Source: Candidatus Paracaedibacter acanthamoebae (GTDB lineage Bacteria > Pseudomonadota > Alphaproteobacteria > Paracaedibacterales > Paracaedibacteraceae). From it: a DNA stretch of 64,000 nucleotides. The stretch spans positions 1-64,000 of the forward strand of contig NZ_CP008941.1 in NCBI RefSeq assembly GCF_000742835.1, in the 5' to 3' direction. Shown here piece after piece: positions 18,873-28,535 of the stretch (position 1 is its first letter; the number at the start of each line of letters is the position of its first letter). A program made the translations under genes and the position numbers. The notes under the pieces are model-generated. The model was not told the origin of the DNA. It saw nothing but the letters and a program-made list of their open reading frames with translations, and made no database searches.

Positions 18873-20207
18873 TTAGCCATCTTTACCACCGTTAATATCG
18901 CGTTGGAGATCCAGGGCCCGTTGATGGCTTGGCGATCCTTTGGGTAGCGTCTTGATGGCGAGAGCTACTTTGGACTTTGCAAGGTCATTATCACCTTTTG
19001 TAAAAGCTTCTTCTGCCATCGCAAGGGAGGCCTCTCCCATGTTATTACTCTTTCCCTCGGCAATTGCTAACAGGCGCCACGCAAAAGAATTATCCGGATC
19101 TTTTTGAGTGATGGGCTGCAATAACGTCTTGGCGCGGGCTTCTTTATTCGGTTGCTTCGATTCAAGAATTGCATGGGCTAACATGACTTTTAGGTACTTG
19201 GCTTGGGGGCGTTTTTTTGATGCTTTTTCGAGCATATCAATGGCTTCATTAATTTTGCCAGTATCAAATAAGATCTGTCCTTTCATTTCATAATACCAAC
19301 CGCTATCCGTTGTTCGGATGAGAGAATCAAGTTCAGCCATGGCTTCTTGATACCGTCCTAGACGATAGAAGGCAATTGCTTTAGCATATTGTTGTCCTTC
19401 AGCTGATAACTTCTTCTGGGATAATTGCTTTAATAGAGTTTCAGGAGGATCAAAGAACCCAAGAACTTTACCGCGTAAGCGTTGGAAATTGGCTTCGATA
19501 GCGGCCGACGGCCCTTGATTTTCGGTTGCTGATGCATGATCCTGAACGGCTTGAATACGCTCGCTGGTCATCGGGTGAGACATCGCATAAGGGCTAACTT
19601 GTTGGGCATATAAAGCTGTTTTGCTATCAATGATTTTGAAAAAGTCACGCATACCGGTGACCCCCCATCCCAGAGTGTCGAGATATTTCATTGCCGCTTG
19701 GTCAGCTGACGATTCTTGAGTACGGCTATATTTTAGCATGCTCCGTTCAAAAGCGTGACCACTGCCGTAAAGGCCAGCCGCCAGCAAAGATGGATTCCCG
19801 GTTGCCAGGGCTAAGGCTCCCCCTAAAATTAAAGCTGTTCCTGCCGGAATCATTGCTTCGGTCATGGCTTGATCCATCCGCGATACGTGGCCGCCGGCAA
19901 TGTGGCCAACTTCGTGAGCCAGCACGCCCAAGAGTTGAGACGCATTTTCACAACGGGCAATCAAACCAGTCTGAATCATGATGACACCGCCCACGGTGGC
20001 AGCTGCGTTAATTTCTGAGTTAACAATCAAATAAATTTTGGGGGTATGGTCCTTTAAGCCGGCAACTTTAAAAAGTTGATTTATCCAGCCGGTCAGTAAT
20101 TCCTCTACTTCATCATCCACAATAACTGAGTTTTGTTTAAATTCAATAATAGCGTTCGCAATTAGCGGAAAAAGTAAACTTAAGGCAAGAAAAATACGGG
20201 CGATCAT
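18873..20207 (-). CDS. Periplasmic M48 metalloprotease with TPR repeats (BepA-like)
   Basis: BepA-type proteins are periplasmic zinc proteases that help assemble or degrade outer-membrane proteins. Counted from the ATG at 20207, the protein is 444 residues. It has a signal peptide (MIARIFLALSLLFPLIANA) and an M48 domain with the zinc motif HEVGH at residues 98-102 plus AGGH. A C-terminal array of TPR-like helices follows (QYAKAIAFYRLGRYQEAMAE and later repeats). An in-frame ATG at 20279 would put 24 unlikely residues before the signal peptide, so 20207 is preferred. It converges on the Xer gene and shares its upstream region with the divergent giant exoprotein gene. Confidence 0.88.
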   Translation of the reverse strand: MIARIFLALSLLFPLIANAIIEFKQNSVIVDDEVEELLTGWINQLFKVAGLKDHTPKIYLIVNSEINAAATVGGVIMIQTGLIARCENASQLLGVLAHEVGHIAGGHVSRMDQAMTEAMIPAGTALILGGALALATGNPSLLAAGLYGSGHAFERSMLKYSRTQESSADQAAMKYLDTLGWGVTGMRDFFKIIDSKTALYAQQVSPYAMSHPMTSERIQAVQDHASATENQGPSAAIEANFQRLRGKVLGFFDPPETLLKQLSQKKLSAEGQQYAKAIAFYRLGRYQEAMAELDSLIRTTDSGWYYEMKGQILFDTGKINEAIDMLEKASKKRPQAKYLKVMLAHAILESKQPNKEARAKTLLQPITQKDPDNSFAWRLLAIAEGKSNNMGEASLAMAEEAFTKGDNDLAKSKVALAIKTLPKGSPSHQRALDLQRDINGGKDG

Positions 20208-20568
20208 TGGACTACTCGGTAAACCAATCAGTTTTATTGAATTAATCATGACACAGATATGGATATTAGACAAACCCAAGTCAATAATCCTTTTTCGTAA
20301 TTGTAATTTTTTAGCTAAAAAATTAAAATATTAGTTAAATAAATCTAAAATTTAATAAAATAAATGTAATTAAAAACATACTCGAAAATAATTAATTATA
20401 AAGTTCATTGAATTATTTTTCAGAAATGGTGAAAAAAACAAAAAAACAGCATTTTAGGGGCTTGAAAAAGTCTTAATAAAGTATTAAAACCTCTTTCAGA
20501 TTGTTGTTCTTTCGACCAAAGCCCTCGTTATTCATGTAATTTCGGGGGCTTTATTATGGGGTAAAAAT
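20208..20568. other. Upstream region of the giant exoprotein gene
   Basis: This very AT-rich 361-base gap lies between the divergent M48 protease and exoprotein genes and should hold both promoters. The only strong structure is the hairpin at 20518-20552. No gene was seen. Confidence 0.45.
20518..20552 (+). promoter_or_regulatory. Terminator-like hairpin in the exoprotein leader
   Basis: AAAGCCCTCG pairs with CGGGGGCTTT (10 pairs, one T-G wobble) around a 15-base AT-rich loop, with TTATTATG after it, 16 bases before the exoprotein ATG. No plus-strand gene lies upstream within this gap, so it may be a leader attenuator or the end of a small RNA. It could also simply mark the 5' untranslated region. 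Confidence 0.45.
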
Positions 20569-23500
20569 ATGGCTGTTTTTCGTAAAATTATTTCTTCTCT
20601 GGTGCTTGTTTCTTATATCAAGATGTTGGTGGTAACATCCTTTGCGATGGAACAGCCCCACCAATTCAGAATTCAAATTGATCGACAATTGGATAAGCAG
20701 AATCAGCTAGAGATTCTTAATCTTAGCCTTAGCCAGAAAAAGCAAAACGAAGATAGCTACGAAACCATCGACCATGACTTTGTGAATTTTATCCAGCATG
20801 AGTTTTCACCAAATACCTTGCCACGTTATGATGGAATTGAGGCCATTGAATGGAATACGTCTACTTTTGGAAAAATTGTTGTTGGCTATGATGGCCAAAT
20901 TACTTTGGCTGGCATTGAGATCCCAACCGACACCTTCGAAATCCAAACGCCAGGCATGGTCTTGTTGCAAAACTGCTCTATTCATACTCTCATCTTAGAA
21001 AGTTATGGCTCTATATTGATGGGGGGAAGTACGCTGAAGAAAGTGACGGCATCCCATGATGCCAACGCGGGTATAATTGTGCGCGGCAGCAGTCCCGATA
21101 CCTTAGCCAACTTATCCTTAGTAAGTGGCCATTTGCATAATGCCGGTATCCTTCATCTTAAAGGACAAAACCGTTGGGATTTGGGTAGCAATGCCTTCGT
21201 TAATTACAATCAACTATGTCTTGAGTCTGGGGCTTCTTTGCAAATTGTGAAGGCTCTCACAATCATCAATTTAAATAAGATTAAGGGGGATGATATTAGC
21301 GTGACCTCCCCTTATCAAAAAGGGTTGCCTCAAAAGGCTGACGATGGCAGTGCTGTATTACAAAAATTAATGGCTCTACAAGCATATAGTCAAACCTTAG
21401 CTACTGCTTTAGAGGAAAGTGGTCTTGTTGACAGCTCTGTTCCGGAGGATTTAAAAGGCGTTTACCCTATCCTTGGCGGTGTTGTAAACACAAAGCAGTT
21501 TCATGCAAAAAAGGGCAGTTTTTTTTGCTCAGAGATTGTTAACCATAAGAGGGCTTCTTTTAAAATTACTGATTCACCGTGGTTTCTAATTAAAAAAATT
21601 AAAAATGGAGGCCACTTTGTTTTAGGAAGTAACGATCAGCTCTCCACTGGGTCTATTCCCTATTTGGTGAATAAAGGAACCTTTGATTGTTCAATCAATT
21701 TAACGTTAGGTCGCTTAAAAACCTATTCATCAAGCTGCATCCGATTTTCTTCTAAACAATATCTTTCGGTTAAGTCACCGTTTAAACTGTATGGAACAAT
21801 GGTAGGAAGCGGAGAATTGCAGTTAGCCGGGGCAGGCGAGAACTTTGGCCATATTGTTCTCAACGGACAGACAGATAATGCATCAGCCATCCTTAATCTT
21901 GTGGGGGCCAATCCTGGCCTCACCAATCATGGAACGATTTCCAGTACCAGTCCTTTGACCGTAACGGGCCGGGGAAAGCTTGAGAATCACAAAACCATCG
22001 AAGCGCCGACCTTAAAGCTTGAGGTTCCCACGGTTCAAAATGATGGACTGATGAATGGGGACATTGTCGAGGTTCGCTCCCCTGACCTGGATAATACTAA
22101 GGGTGATATTCATGCGGCACAAAAAGTGAGCATTTTGAGCGCTCGTCTTAAAAATACCCAAGGAAAAATTCATGCAGCCGATGATGTGATTTTGCAAACG
22201 GCTGACCTTGATAATAAGAGAGGAAGCATCAGCGGCCTAAAGAATACAAATGTCTATATGAATTCTCCTAAATTTACTAATAAAGGCGGCGAAATTGGCG
22301 CTAAGGGCATAACCAACCTTGTATTTGATAACGTATCTAATATTGAAGAGTTGGGCACCATCAAAGGAAATAAGATTGGGCTGCGTGATCGTTCACCGTC
22401 TCAGAATTTAACTTTACAGAATGGAACTGTCGCGGCTGACACCTATAGTGTTATCTATGGCACCCATCTTACCGGCACGAATCTTGATTTTCAAACGCCG
22501 AGCTTATATTTATATCTCTCGTCTTGGACATTAAATGATCAAATTAATTGCGAGCGAACACTTTGGGAATGTAGCCCCCAAAAAGATCTAGAATTTAATC
22601 ACCCTTATCGCACCCGCGGCACTTTTGAAATCTGGCTGAATACTTTTAAAAATCGGCAGGAGGTTGTCCAGGAATGGACAAGGTTGTATGGGGATAAAAG
22701 CCAGCCCCTTGCGGAGCCGAAGCACACCATTCGCCTTAACGCTAGTATCCAAGCCGATAAAGGGATGAGAGTGTATGCCCCTGAAGCTACTTTGGAGATA
22801 CCGGATAATCAGCAAGACAGAGCGACAGAATTATTATTTAAGGACGGTAACGTTGATGCTCTGATCAGTAAATTTGATATGGAACGGGGGGTAATGAGTG
22901 CCTTAAATGTCGACAGTTGGGCAGCTCATGGTCACTTTATTGGGCGGTTAGTCGAAGATCCGACGCGCATCGGATTAGCAACATTTTATAGTAATCGCCA
23001 ATCGGGTGCATCCTCCTCTAACATAGGATCTTATAATTCAGCCAAGAGCTGTGAAATATTTGGCAAATCTGTTCCTACTTTTTATGATGGTCGGCATCTT
23101 CAGGTTTTGCCCGTTTATACCACCAACGGAACTGCATTCGACATAAAACAGCAAACTTCCTTCACAGGCCATATGATTTTACAGGGAACCCTTAAAAGTC
23201 ATGATTTAATCCTTGATTCTTCAACTCTGTCAAAAGGCACAGCCTGTTCGTTAGATATTGCTAATAATTTATTTTTTAAAAATGGAGGGGGGCTTCAACT
23301 CAATCGAGTGGAAAGTAAAGCGCATCATCATTATTATAGTATACAAGCGGGGCATAATTATTTGTCCTGGTGGGTAAGAACTTATACCCACTGTCATAGC
23401 GATGCTGCCAGTTTAGAAGTCCAAGGAACGATTGATGCAGATAGGTCGACGCCTCTAACTCTGATCGGCTCGACGTGGTATGCAAAAGTTATGACTCCTC

Positions 23501-26500
23501 ATATAAAGCACACAGACTCTCCTCTTACTTGTAGTTATTTTCAAAAATTCTATGATCGGGCCGCGTGCGAAAGAGAAGGTTTTCTGACCGCCCAATATAG
23601 CGGTAGACTCCGACATAGTGGAGTGACAATTGCACAGAATTACCACTTCCCTAACCCTATGGACAATACGGGATACGCTGCGCCAAACAGTCCGCACAGT
23701 TATGCCGTCGGTTTCTTGAGGAAAACTAACAACTTTGAAGGCGCCCAGGCAGTTTTCCCCAGTTATAAGAGTGCTTCCACAGGAATTATTGCATCTACAG
23801 CCGAGGAGTCATCAAGCCAAACGGTGGATGCCTCCATCAGCACCCCCTTCATGTTGGTTACCATGGGCAGTGGTAATTTAGCTTTAGGCAGCCCAAATCC
23901 TTATTACATCGCGCCAAAAAACCCGATTCAGGATTTGATGGCGAAGGGATTCAACCTTCAAACAACTTATATTGCACCCAACCTCAAAGAACTGATTGGT
24001 CAAGCTCACTCATCACAAATCTTCTTTAAAATGCATGAGCGTTTCTGGTTTGATAGTGAGAAAGCAGAGCAGTTCTATCGTGATATTTACGATCATGTCC
24101 ATATTGTTAGTGCGTCTGGTCTAAAAAAGCTAAACGGTCCGACTATTTTTTCCATTAGTCCCGGCTTCTTAATTGATCGGGTCCGCAAGTCTTGCCAAGA
24201 GACTTTAATGCGCGGTTATATCTATGACAATCAAGCCATTGATGAAGAGTGCGTTAAACAATTGCACCGAAATGCGACGGAGTATGTAAGTCAATTAAAA
24301 GGAGACACGGCTGACGCCCCTCAAACTTTGGTAACCCTAGCATCCTCTCTCTCTCAGCGGTGGCCAGATAAACCGGTTATCTTTTATGAGGCAGGAAGTA
24401 GCCAAGGGGTAGAAGAACTTTCTCCGAAAATAGTATTCCCATTGTCCATGATGCAGAATGCCCGGGCTGAGCGCGGTGGCTTGAGTCGGATTAATGTGCT
24501 GGCCATTTTACCAGCGTCCATGACACCGCAGCAGATGATCGAATCTTACAAAGACGACCCGCTCCTGCAAAGGGCTTTGCTTAACCATTTTGAAGGTCAC
24601 CCTGAGACCGTCACTCAGTTAGAACACCAAGCTCAACGCCATCAACAACGCCTGTTAACTTACAATCCGGAGTGGTCGCCAACCGAAAGTGATTTATCGT
24701 TAATACCGTCTTCGTCGTCTAGCGCGGTATCCTCGTCGATGCAATCGACCGCCTCATCCAGTTCCGGCTTGGGGTCTGTGACTTTGTATGGAACCTTCCG
24801 TTCCGACCAAGTCGGGATCATCAATGAAGGACCCGTCAACATCTATGCCACTATAGAAGCTGAAAATGCCTTCCTGGCCTCTTTGTACGACAATGTGATC
24901 TTAGAATCGAGGAAAGAGCGCCTTTATCGGGATGCGGAAAACTTTATTGAACATATCCCTGTCCCCGCCCGTGTTGCAGTGCAAAATATTCTCAAAATTT
25001 ACAGTGGTCAGAGTGTGATCATGATCGGGGCGCAAACCGATTCTAGCGTGATGACGCATATTAAGGCGCTAGCGGATATTATTGATGTGCCAGTTGAGCT
25101 TCTAACACAACATATAGAGTATTTTACGAGTCGTAAGAAAAAAGGTCGCATTCAAACCAATACGTCAACGGCGGTGGCCTCTCGGCATACGACTAGGGGG
25201 CGATTTGTTGGGGAAGCCGGCCATAATCTCATTGCACAAAAGACCGCGGTTGAGGCACGTCAAATTGATATGGTCGCCGGCAACAATGTTGAGTTTCGAG
25301 ATGCTCATGATAGCATCACAATTCAAGGGACTATCACTGGTAAGGGCTCGTTCGGTAAGAAAAAGAAATGCCAGTTTACTGAACAAACCCAGACATCCTT
25401 TGGGGTGACTCTTAAAGCCGACGTTGTTAACGTCACGGCTGTCACTGGTACTATTACCGCCACCAATCCGACCTTTGAAGCGATTGAAACGAACCTCAAA
25501 GCCCTCGAAGGACTGGTCTCCATTCTGTTGGGTGTGAACAATCATTGCTTTAGCTCAATGAAAAGCAGTAACAGTTCTGTGTGGAACCGCATGGGCCAAC
25601 GCACGGAAGAGCATACAACCTATGCGCGACCGAAGTTCACCGGCACCGTCAATATTGAATCCCGAGAAAGCTTAGTGCAATTGGTGGATGGTCAAGCCAA
25701 TGCGTTCTTTGACCATATCAAGCAACAGGGTGGCGTGCTGGAGAAGAAATTCTTAGCAGAGCTGCACAAGAGTGAGTATAAAAAGGTCCAGGGCCCGGGC
25801 CAAGCGCTGATGGCCGTGATCGCTGTTGCTGTGTCCATTGTGACCTGTGGGGCGGGGGCGGCGCTTGCAACCGGCAGCACATTCTTGGCTGGCAATGCGA
25901 CGGCCATTGCGATGCTGGATGTGGCTGTCAGTTCGGTGGCAACCCAGTTTACCGTCGGCACCCTGCAGAATGGCGGTAATTTCCTTAAAGGTGCCAAGAC
26001 CCTTGTGAATAAAGACTATATTCGCTCCTTGGGGGTCTCTCTTGTCACGGCAGGGATTACTGCTAAAATTGGCGGTGCGTATGGCATTCAAAAGCCAGAC
26101 GCTAACTTTATCAAAATCGCAAGCAATCCTCAATTGTTGGCGGCCCACTTCCAGTACAATTTATTGAACCAAACGGTGAACACAGCCGTTCGCACAACGC
26201 TTGGCAAGGAAAGCTTTAAGGGGGCGCTGGCTGAAGGGGCTAAATCTGTTGCGGTGGATACGGCAGCGGCGTTTGCCGCCAACAAGATCGGGCAATGGTA
26301 TGCTAAGGGGGAAGTTAATCCTCTCGAGCAGAAAGCCCTGCATTTTGGAGTTGGATTCAGTATGGGCTTAGCAGCGCATGGCCGAGTGGATGAAGCTTTA
26401 ACAGCGGGGGGTGCGGCGGTTCTATCCGAGACAATGGCCGAAGGCATTGTAGGCGATCATGAGTCTCTAACCGAGCAAGCAAGACAGGATGTTCAACAGG

Positions 26501-28041
26501 AAGGCAGGCCTTTAACCCAAGAGAATATCGACAAGGCTTCTCAGGTCCGCCGGCAAAAGGCAGCAAACTGGGCCAAGCTTGGTACAGCTGTGACAGCGTT
26601 GGCAACCCGTACCAATGTTGATGTTGCCGTCCGCGCAGCCACCAATGCGGTTGAGAATAATTTCCTGACCACCAGCGTCTTATATGGCAGGTCGGATGAT
26701 GCATTTGCCGAGATGTTTGAGAGAAATCTTGAGGAAGAGGAAAAACGGGGCAAAGACGATAAAGGGCCAGAGACAGAAGAGCGGGGTCGCAGCCGAGAGC
26801 GTGATCCTCGGTCTCATCAGAGTAAAAGCCAAAGTCCTCCGCGACGGGCCGATGCTAGCTTTGAAAAGTTTAACCGCATGGTATCTGGAAGCCGCGACGC
26901 TCTATATGACGGCCAAAAGCGTTTCAGGAACGGTGAGCGGACTATGGAAACCTTCTTAAAGGCTCACGGTGCTGATTGGCTTGATACCTTTGGGTATGCA
27001 GTAAAAGGTGCAGATTTTCTGACTGGTGGAGCAGTTTCTCAGGCTGGAAAATTGATGGGAGATATTTCTGAAGGAGCGAATACTAAAATCCGTCGGAATG
27101 TACGAGAACTGACGGGGAATCAATATTGGGCTCAAGAGGCAGGCGACTATGCGACATTCTTAGGCTCCTTTTTCGTTCCGGGGCCGGCAGCAGCCGCTAA
27201 AGCGACTCAACTTCTTACGATGGGTAAAATAGCTAGCGCCACGGCGAAGTTAGTCAGGCGTATCCGAATGGCTGACGCGCTGGATTTAGCAGGGATCAGC
27301 CAGGCTCCCACCTCCAAGTTTATTTATCAACAGTATGGCAAGAGCCAGCCTATCAAGAAGACATTGACTCGGATAGCAAATGAAAACCGAGCTCCTTTTA
27401 CAGCTCAGAGGTCGGCTAATGCGAATCGTTTTTATGACGAGATGCGAGCCGTGGCGAATGGCAGCACAGTCCATCAGTCGACGCCAAGCCTCTCTCATGC
27501 GCCTCGGATGTCCAGTGGTAGTAGTAGCGGCGGTAATCCTTCTACCAGGGTTGGGGCAAGTTCTAGCGCCAGTGGTCAGGGCGCTTCATCCAGCATGAGA
27601 CAGGGAACAAACGGGGGCAGTACTCGAGGAGACACCTCGCTGGGTCGTAATCTCATCACCGGTGAGCTGGAACCAAAAGGGAAGGGGAAAGTTGATACTC
27701 AGCCTACTATTCCATATGTAGCAAAGCAGCCTAAGTCAAACTCATTAAATGCGACGAATTCTTCAAATAATGCGACTGCTAAGCCTATGGTGCGGCGTGC
27801 TCCAGAGTTTCCAGGCGGAAGTGTGACTGAATCAGAATTTTTAAACTTTGCAGAGCAATATCTAGGTAGTGGCTATTCAAGCTTACCTAACGGACGTTAC
27901 ATATCGCAAGATGGCTTAAGGCAAGTAAGATATGGTAGGCATGAAGTTACAAGTTCTAGACATCATGGGCACTTTGAAGCATATAATAAACCTGGCGGTA
28001 ACATTATTGAAAATACAGTTGTTGAAATTTTACCGGATTAA
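20569..28041 (+). CDS. Giant CdiA/filamentous-haemagglutinin-like exoprotein with C-terminal toxin tip
   Basis: The 2490-residue protein starts with a signal peptide (LVLVSYIKMLVVTSFAM) and a beta-helix-like N-terminal region. Haemagglutinin-type repeats lie at about 480-590 (LDNTKGDIHA, LKNTQGKIHA, LDNKRGSISG). A Ser-rich linker follows near 1380-1403 and a Gly/Ala-rich DUF637-like region near 1745-1845. The VENN motif is at 2028-2031, then a charged linker (RGRSRERD), a helical pretoxin region and a Ser/Gly linker ending GRNLITGELEPKGKG. The variable tip (about 125 residues) contains GRYISQDGLRQVRYG and HHGHFEAYNKPGG. Family knowledge suggests contact-dependent delivery of the tip into neighbours or host. 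No CdiB/TpsB exporter is in the window. The tip's activity is not assigned. Confidence 0.9.
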   Translation: MAVFRKIISSLVLVSYIKMLVVTSFAMEQPHQFRIQIDRQLDKQNQLEILNLSLSQKKQNEDSYETIDHDFVNFIQHEFSPNTLPRYDGIEAIEWNTSTFGKIVVGYDGQITLAGIEIPTDTFEIQTPGMVLLQNCSIHTLILESYGSILMGGSTLKKVTASHDANAGIIVRGSSPDTLANLSLVSGHLHNAGILHLKGQNRWDLGSNAFVNYNQLCLESGASLQIVKALTIINLNKIKGDDISVTSPYQKGLPQKADDGSAVLQKLMALQAYSQTLATALEESGLVDSSVPEDLKGVYPILGGVVNTKQFHAKKGSFFCSEIVNHKRASFKITDSPWFLIKKIKNGGHFVLGSNDQLSTGSIPYLVNKGTFDCSINLTLGRLKTYSSSCIRFSSKQYLSVKSPFKLYGTMVGSGELQLAGAGENFGHIVLNGQTDNASAILNLVGANPGLTNHGTISSTSPLTVTGRGKLENHKTIEAPTLKLEVPTVQNDGLMNGDIVEVRSPDLDNTKGDIHAAQKVSILSARLKNTQGKIHAADDVILQTADLDNKRGSISGLKNTNVYMNSPKFTNKGGEIGAKGITNLVFDNVSNIEELGTIKGNKIGLRDRSPSQNLTLQNGTVAADTYSVIYGTHLTGTNLDFQTPSLYLYLSSWTLNDQINCERTLWECSPQKDLEFNHPYRTRGTFEIWLNTFKNRQEVVQEWTRLYGDKSQPLAEPKHTIRLNASIQADKGMRVYAPEATLEIPDNQQDRATELLFKDGNVDALISKFDMERGVMSALNVDSWAAHGHFIGRLVEDPTRIGLATFYSNRQSGASSSNIGSYNSAKSCEIFGKSVPTFYDGRHLQVLPVYTTNGTAFDIKQQTSFTGHMILQGTLKSHDLILDSSTLSKGTACSLDIANNLFFKNGGGLQLNRVESKAHHHYYSIQAGHNYLSWWVRTYTHCHSDAASLEVQGTIDADRSTPLTLIGSTWYAKVMTPHIKHTDSPLTCSYFQKFYDRAACEREGFLTAQYSGRLRHSGVTIAQNYHFPNPMDNTGYAAPNSPHSYAVGFLRKTNNFEGAQAVFPSYKSASTGIIASTAEESSSQTVDASISTPFMLVTMGSGNLALGSPNPYYIAPKNPIQDLMAKGFNLQTTYIAPNLKELIGQAHSSQIFFKMHERFWFDSEKAEQFYRDIYDHVHIVSASGLKKLNGPTIFSISPGFLIDRVRKSCQETLMRGYIYDNQAIDEECVKQLHRNATEYVSQLKGDTADAPQTLVTLASSLSQRWPDKPVIFYEAGSSQGVEELSPKIVFPLSMMQNARAERGGLSRINVLAILPASMTPQQMIESYKDDPLLQRALLNHFEGHPETVTQLEHQAQRHQQRLLTYNPEWSPTESDLSLIPSSSSSAVSSSMQSTASSSSGLGSVTLYGTFRSDQVGIINEGPVNIYATIEAENAFLASLYDNVILESRKERLYRDAENFIEHIPVPARVAVQNILKIYSGQSVIMIGAQTDSSVMTHIKALADIIDVPVELLTQHIEYFTSRKKKGRIQTNTSTAVASRHTTRGRFVGEAGHNLIAQKTAVEARQIDMVAGNNVEFRDAHDSITIQGTITGKGSFGKKKKCQFTEQTQTSFGVTLKADVVNVTAVTGTITATNPTFEAIETNLKALEGLVSILLGVNNHCFSSMKSSNSSVWNRMGQRTEEHTTYARPKFTGTVNIESRESLVQLVDGQANAFFDHIKQQGGVLEKKFLAELHKSEYKKVQGPGQALMAVIAVAVSIVTCGAGAALATGSTFLAGNATAIAMLDVAVSSVATQFTVGTLQNGGNFLKGAKTLVNKDYIRSLGVSLVTAGITAKIGGAYGIQKPDANFIKIASNPQLLAAHFQYNLLNQTVNTAVRTTLGKESFKGALAEGAKSVAVDTAAAFAANKIGQWYAKGEVNPLEQKALHFGVGFSMGLAAHGRVDEALTAGGAAVLSETMAEGIVGDHESLTEQARQDVQQEGRPLTQENIDKASQVRRQKAANWAKLGTAVTALATRTNVDVAVRAATNAVENNFLTTSVLYGRSDDAFAEMFERNLEEEEKRGKDDKGPETEERGRSRERDPRSHQSKSQSPPRRADASFEKFNRMVSGSRDALYDGQKRFRNGERTMETFLKAHGADWLDTFGYAVKGADFLTGGAVSQAGKLMGDISEGANTKIRRNVRELTGNQYWAQEAGDYATFLGSFFVPGPAAAAKATQLLTMGKIASATAKLVRRIRMADALDLAGISQAPTSKFIYQQYGKSQPIKKTLTRIANENRAPFTAQRSANANRFYDEMRAVANGSTVHQSTPSLSHAPRMSSGSSSGGNPSTRVGASSSASGQGASSSMRQGTNGGSTRGDTSLGRNLITGELEPKGKGKVDTQPTIPYVAKQPKSNSLNATNSSNNATAKPMVRRAPEFPGGSVTESEFLNFAEQYLGSGYSSLPNGRYISQDGLRQVRYGRHEVTSSRHHGHFEAYNKPGGNIIENTVVEILPD
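25417..27687 (+). repeat. Direct repeat A: 2.3 kb shared with the silent cassette
   Basis: This stretch of the exoprotein gene is almost identical to 30183-32459. The offset is 4766 bases up to the Ser-rich linker and 4772 after it, because of a 6-base difference there. It covers the DUF637-like region, VENN, pretoxin region and the GELEPKGKG junction. Confidence 0.95.
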
Positions 28042-28046
28042 AGAAA

Positions 28047-28310
28047 ATGGATTTTAAAATAATTAAACGTGTTTTTTTGAACGACACTCAAGGCGCAATT
28101 AAAACCAAACATATGGTTTATGGAAAAGTGATGACGAAACCCTATCAATTGCAGATTATACAGTATCCTGGAGAGAAGAATGTATATCTCTTCTATTGCG
28201 ATAAGGAAGGGCATGAAATTACCGATTCCTTTCATGAAAATATCCAAGATGCCATGTCTCAAGCGGAATGGGAGTTTGATATTAGAGAAAGCGATTGGGA
28301 GGATGGATAG
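28047..28310 (+). CDS. Candidate immunity protein for toxin tip 1
   Basis: This 87-residue protein begins 5 bases after the exoprotein stop. Position, small size and an acidic C terminus (EWEFDIRESDWEDG) fit a CdiI-type immunity protein that would bind and block the tip encoded just upstream. It has no signal peptide, as expected for a protein acting in the producing cell's cytoplasm. I recognise no named immunity family. A weak hairpin (AGGAGT/ACTCCT, 28309-28329) follows the stop. Confidence 0.7.
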   Translation: MDFKIIKRVFLNDTQGAIKTKHMVYGKVMTKPYQLQIIQYPGEKNVYLFYCDKEGHEITDSFHENIQDAMSQAEWEFDIRESDWEDG

Positions 28311-28535
28311 GAGTTAATCTATGACTCCTCTAAATTCAAAATAATCTATAAGAATCTTACTATTTAAAGTGGATTGGTCTACTCTACTATAAAGCTTTCT
28401 CTGAACAATAAATTTTTACTTCTTTTGTGGTAGGAGGAAGAATAAAGGGAAAGAGAGCGATTTAACTCCAAAGCGATGTTCAAAATTAACACAGACTTCT
28501 AAGGGTGCATTCAGGGAATGTTATTGTTAAACCTA
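28311..28535. other. Cassette boundary with toxin-1-like remnants
   Basis: About 225 bases separate immunity gene 1 from orphan cassette 2. At about 28530-28565 the sequence resembles 27777-27815 of the exoprotein gene (the RAPEF linker) with a one-base deletion that breaks the frame. This marks an old recombination joint. No gene was seen. Confidence 0.5.

Noticed and set aside
25165-27498. Many minus-strand open frames across the exoprotein gene and its copy
   Set aside because: They are mirror frames of a GC-richer coding region, lack ribosome binding sites, and recur identically in the duplicate.
20569-28041. RHS/YD-repeat toxin as the class of the giant protein
   Set aside because: No YD repeats are present; the repeats and VENN motif fit the haemagglutinin/CdiA type.
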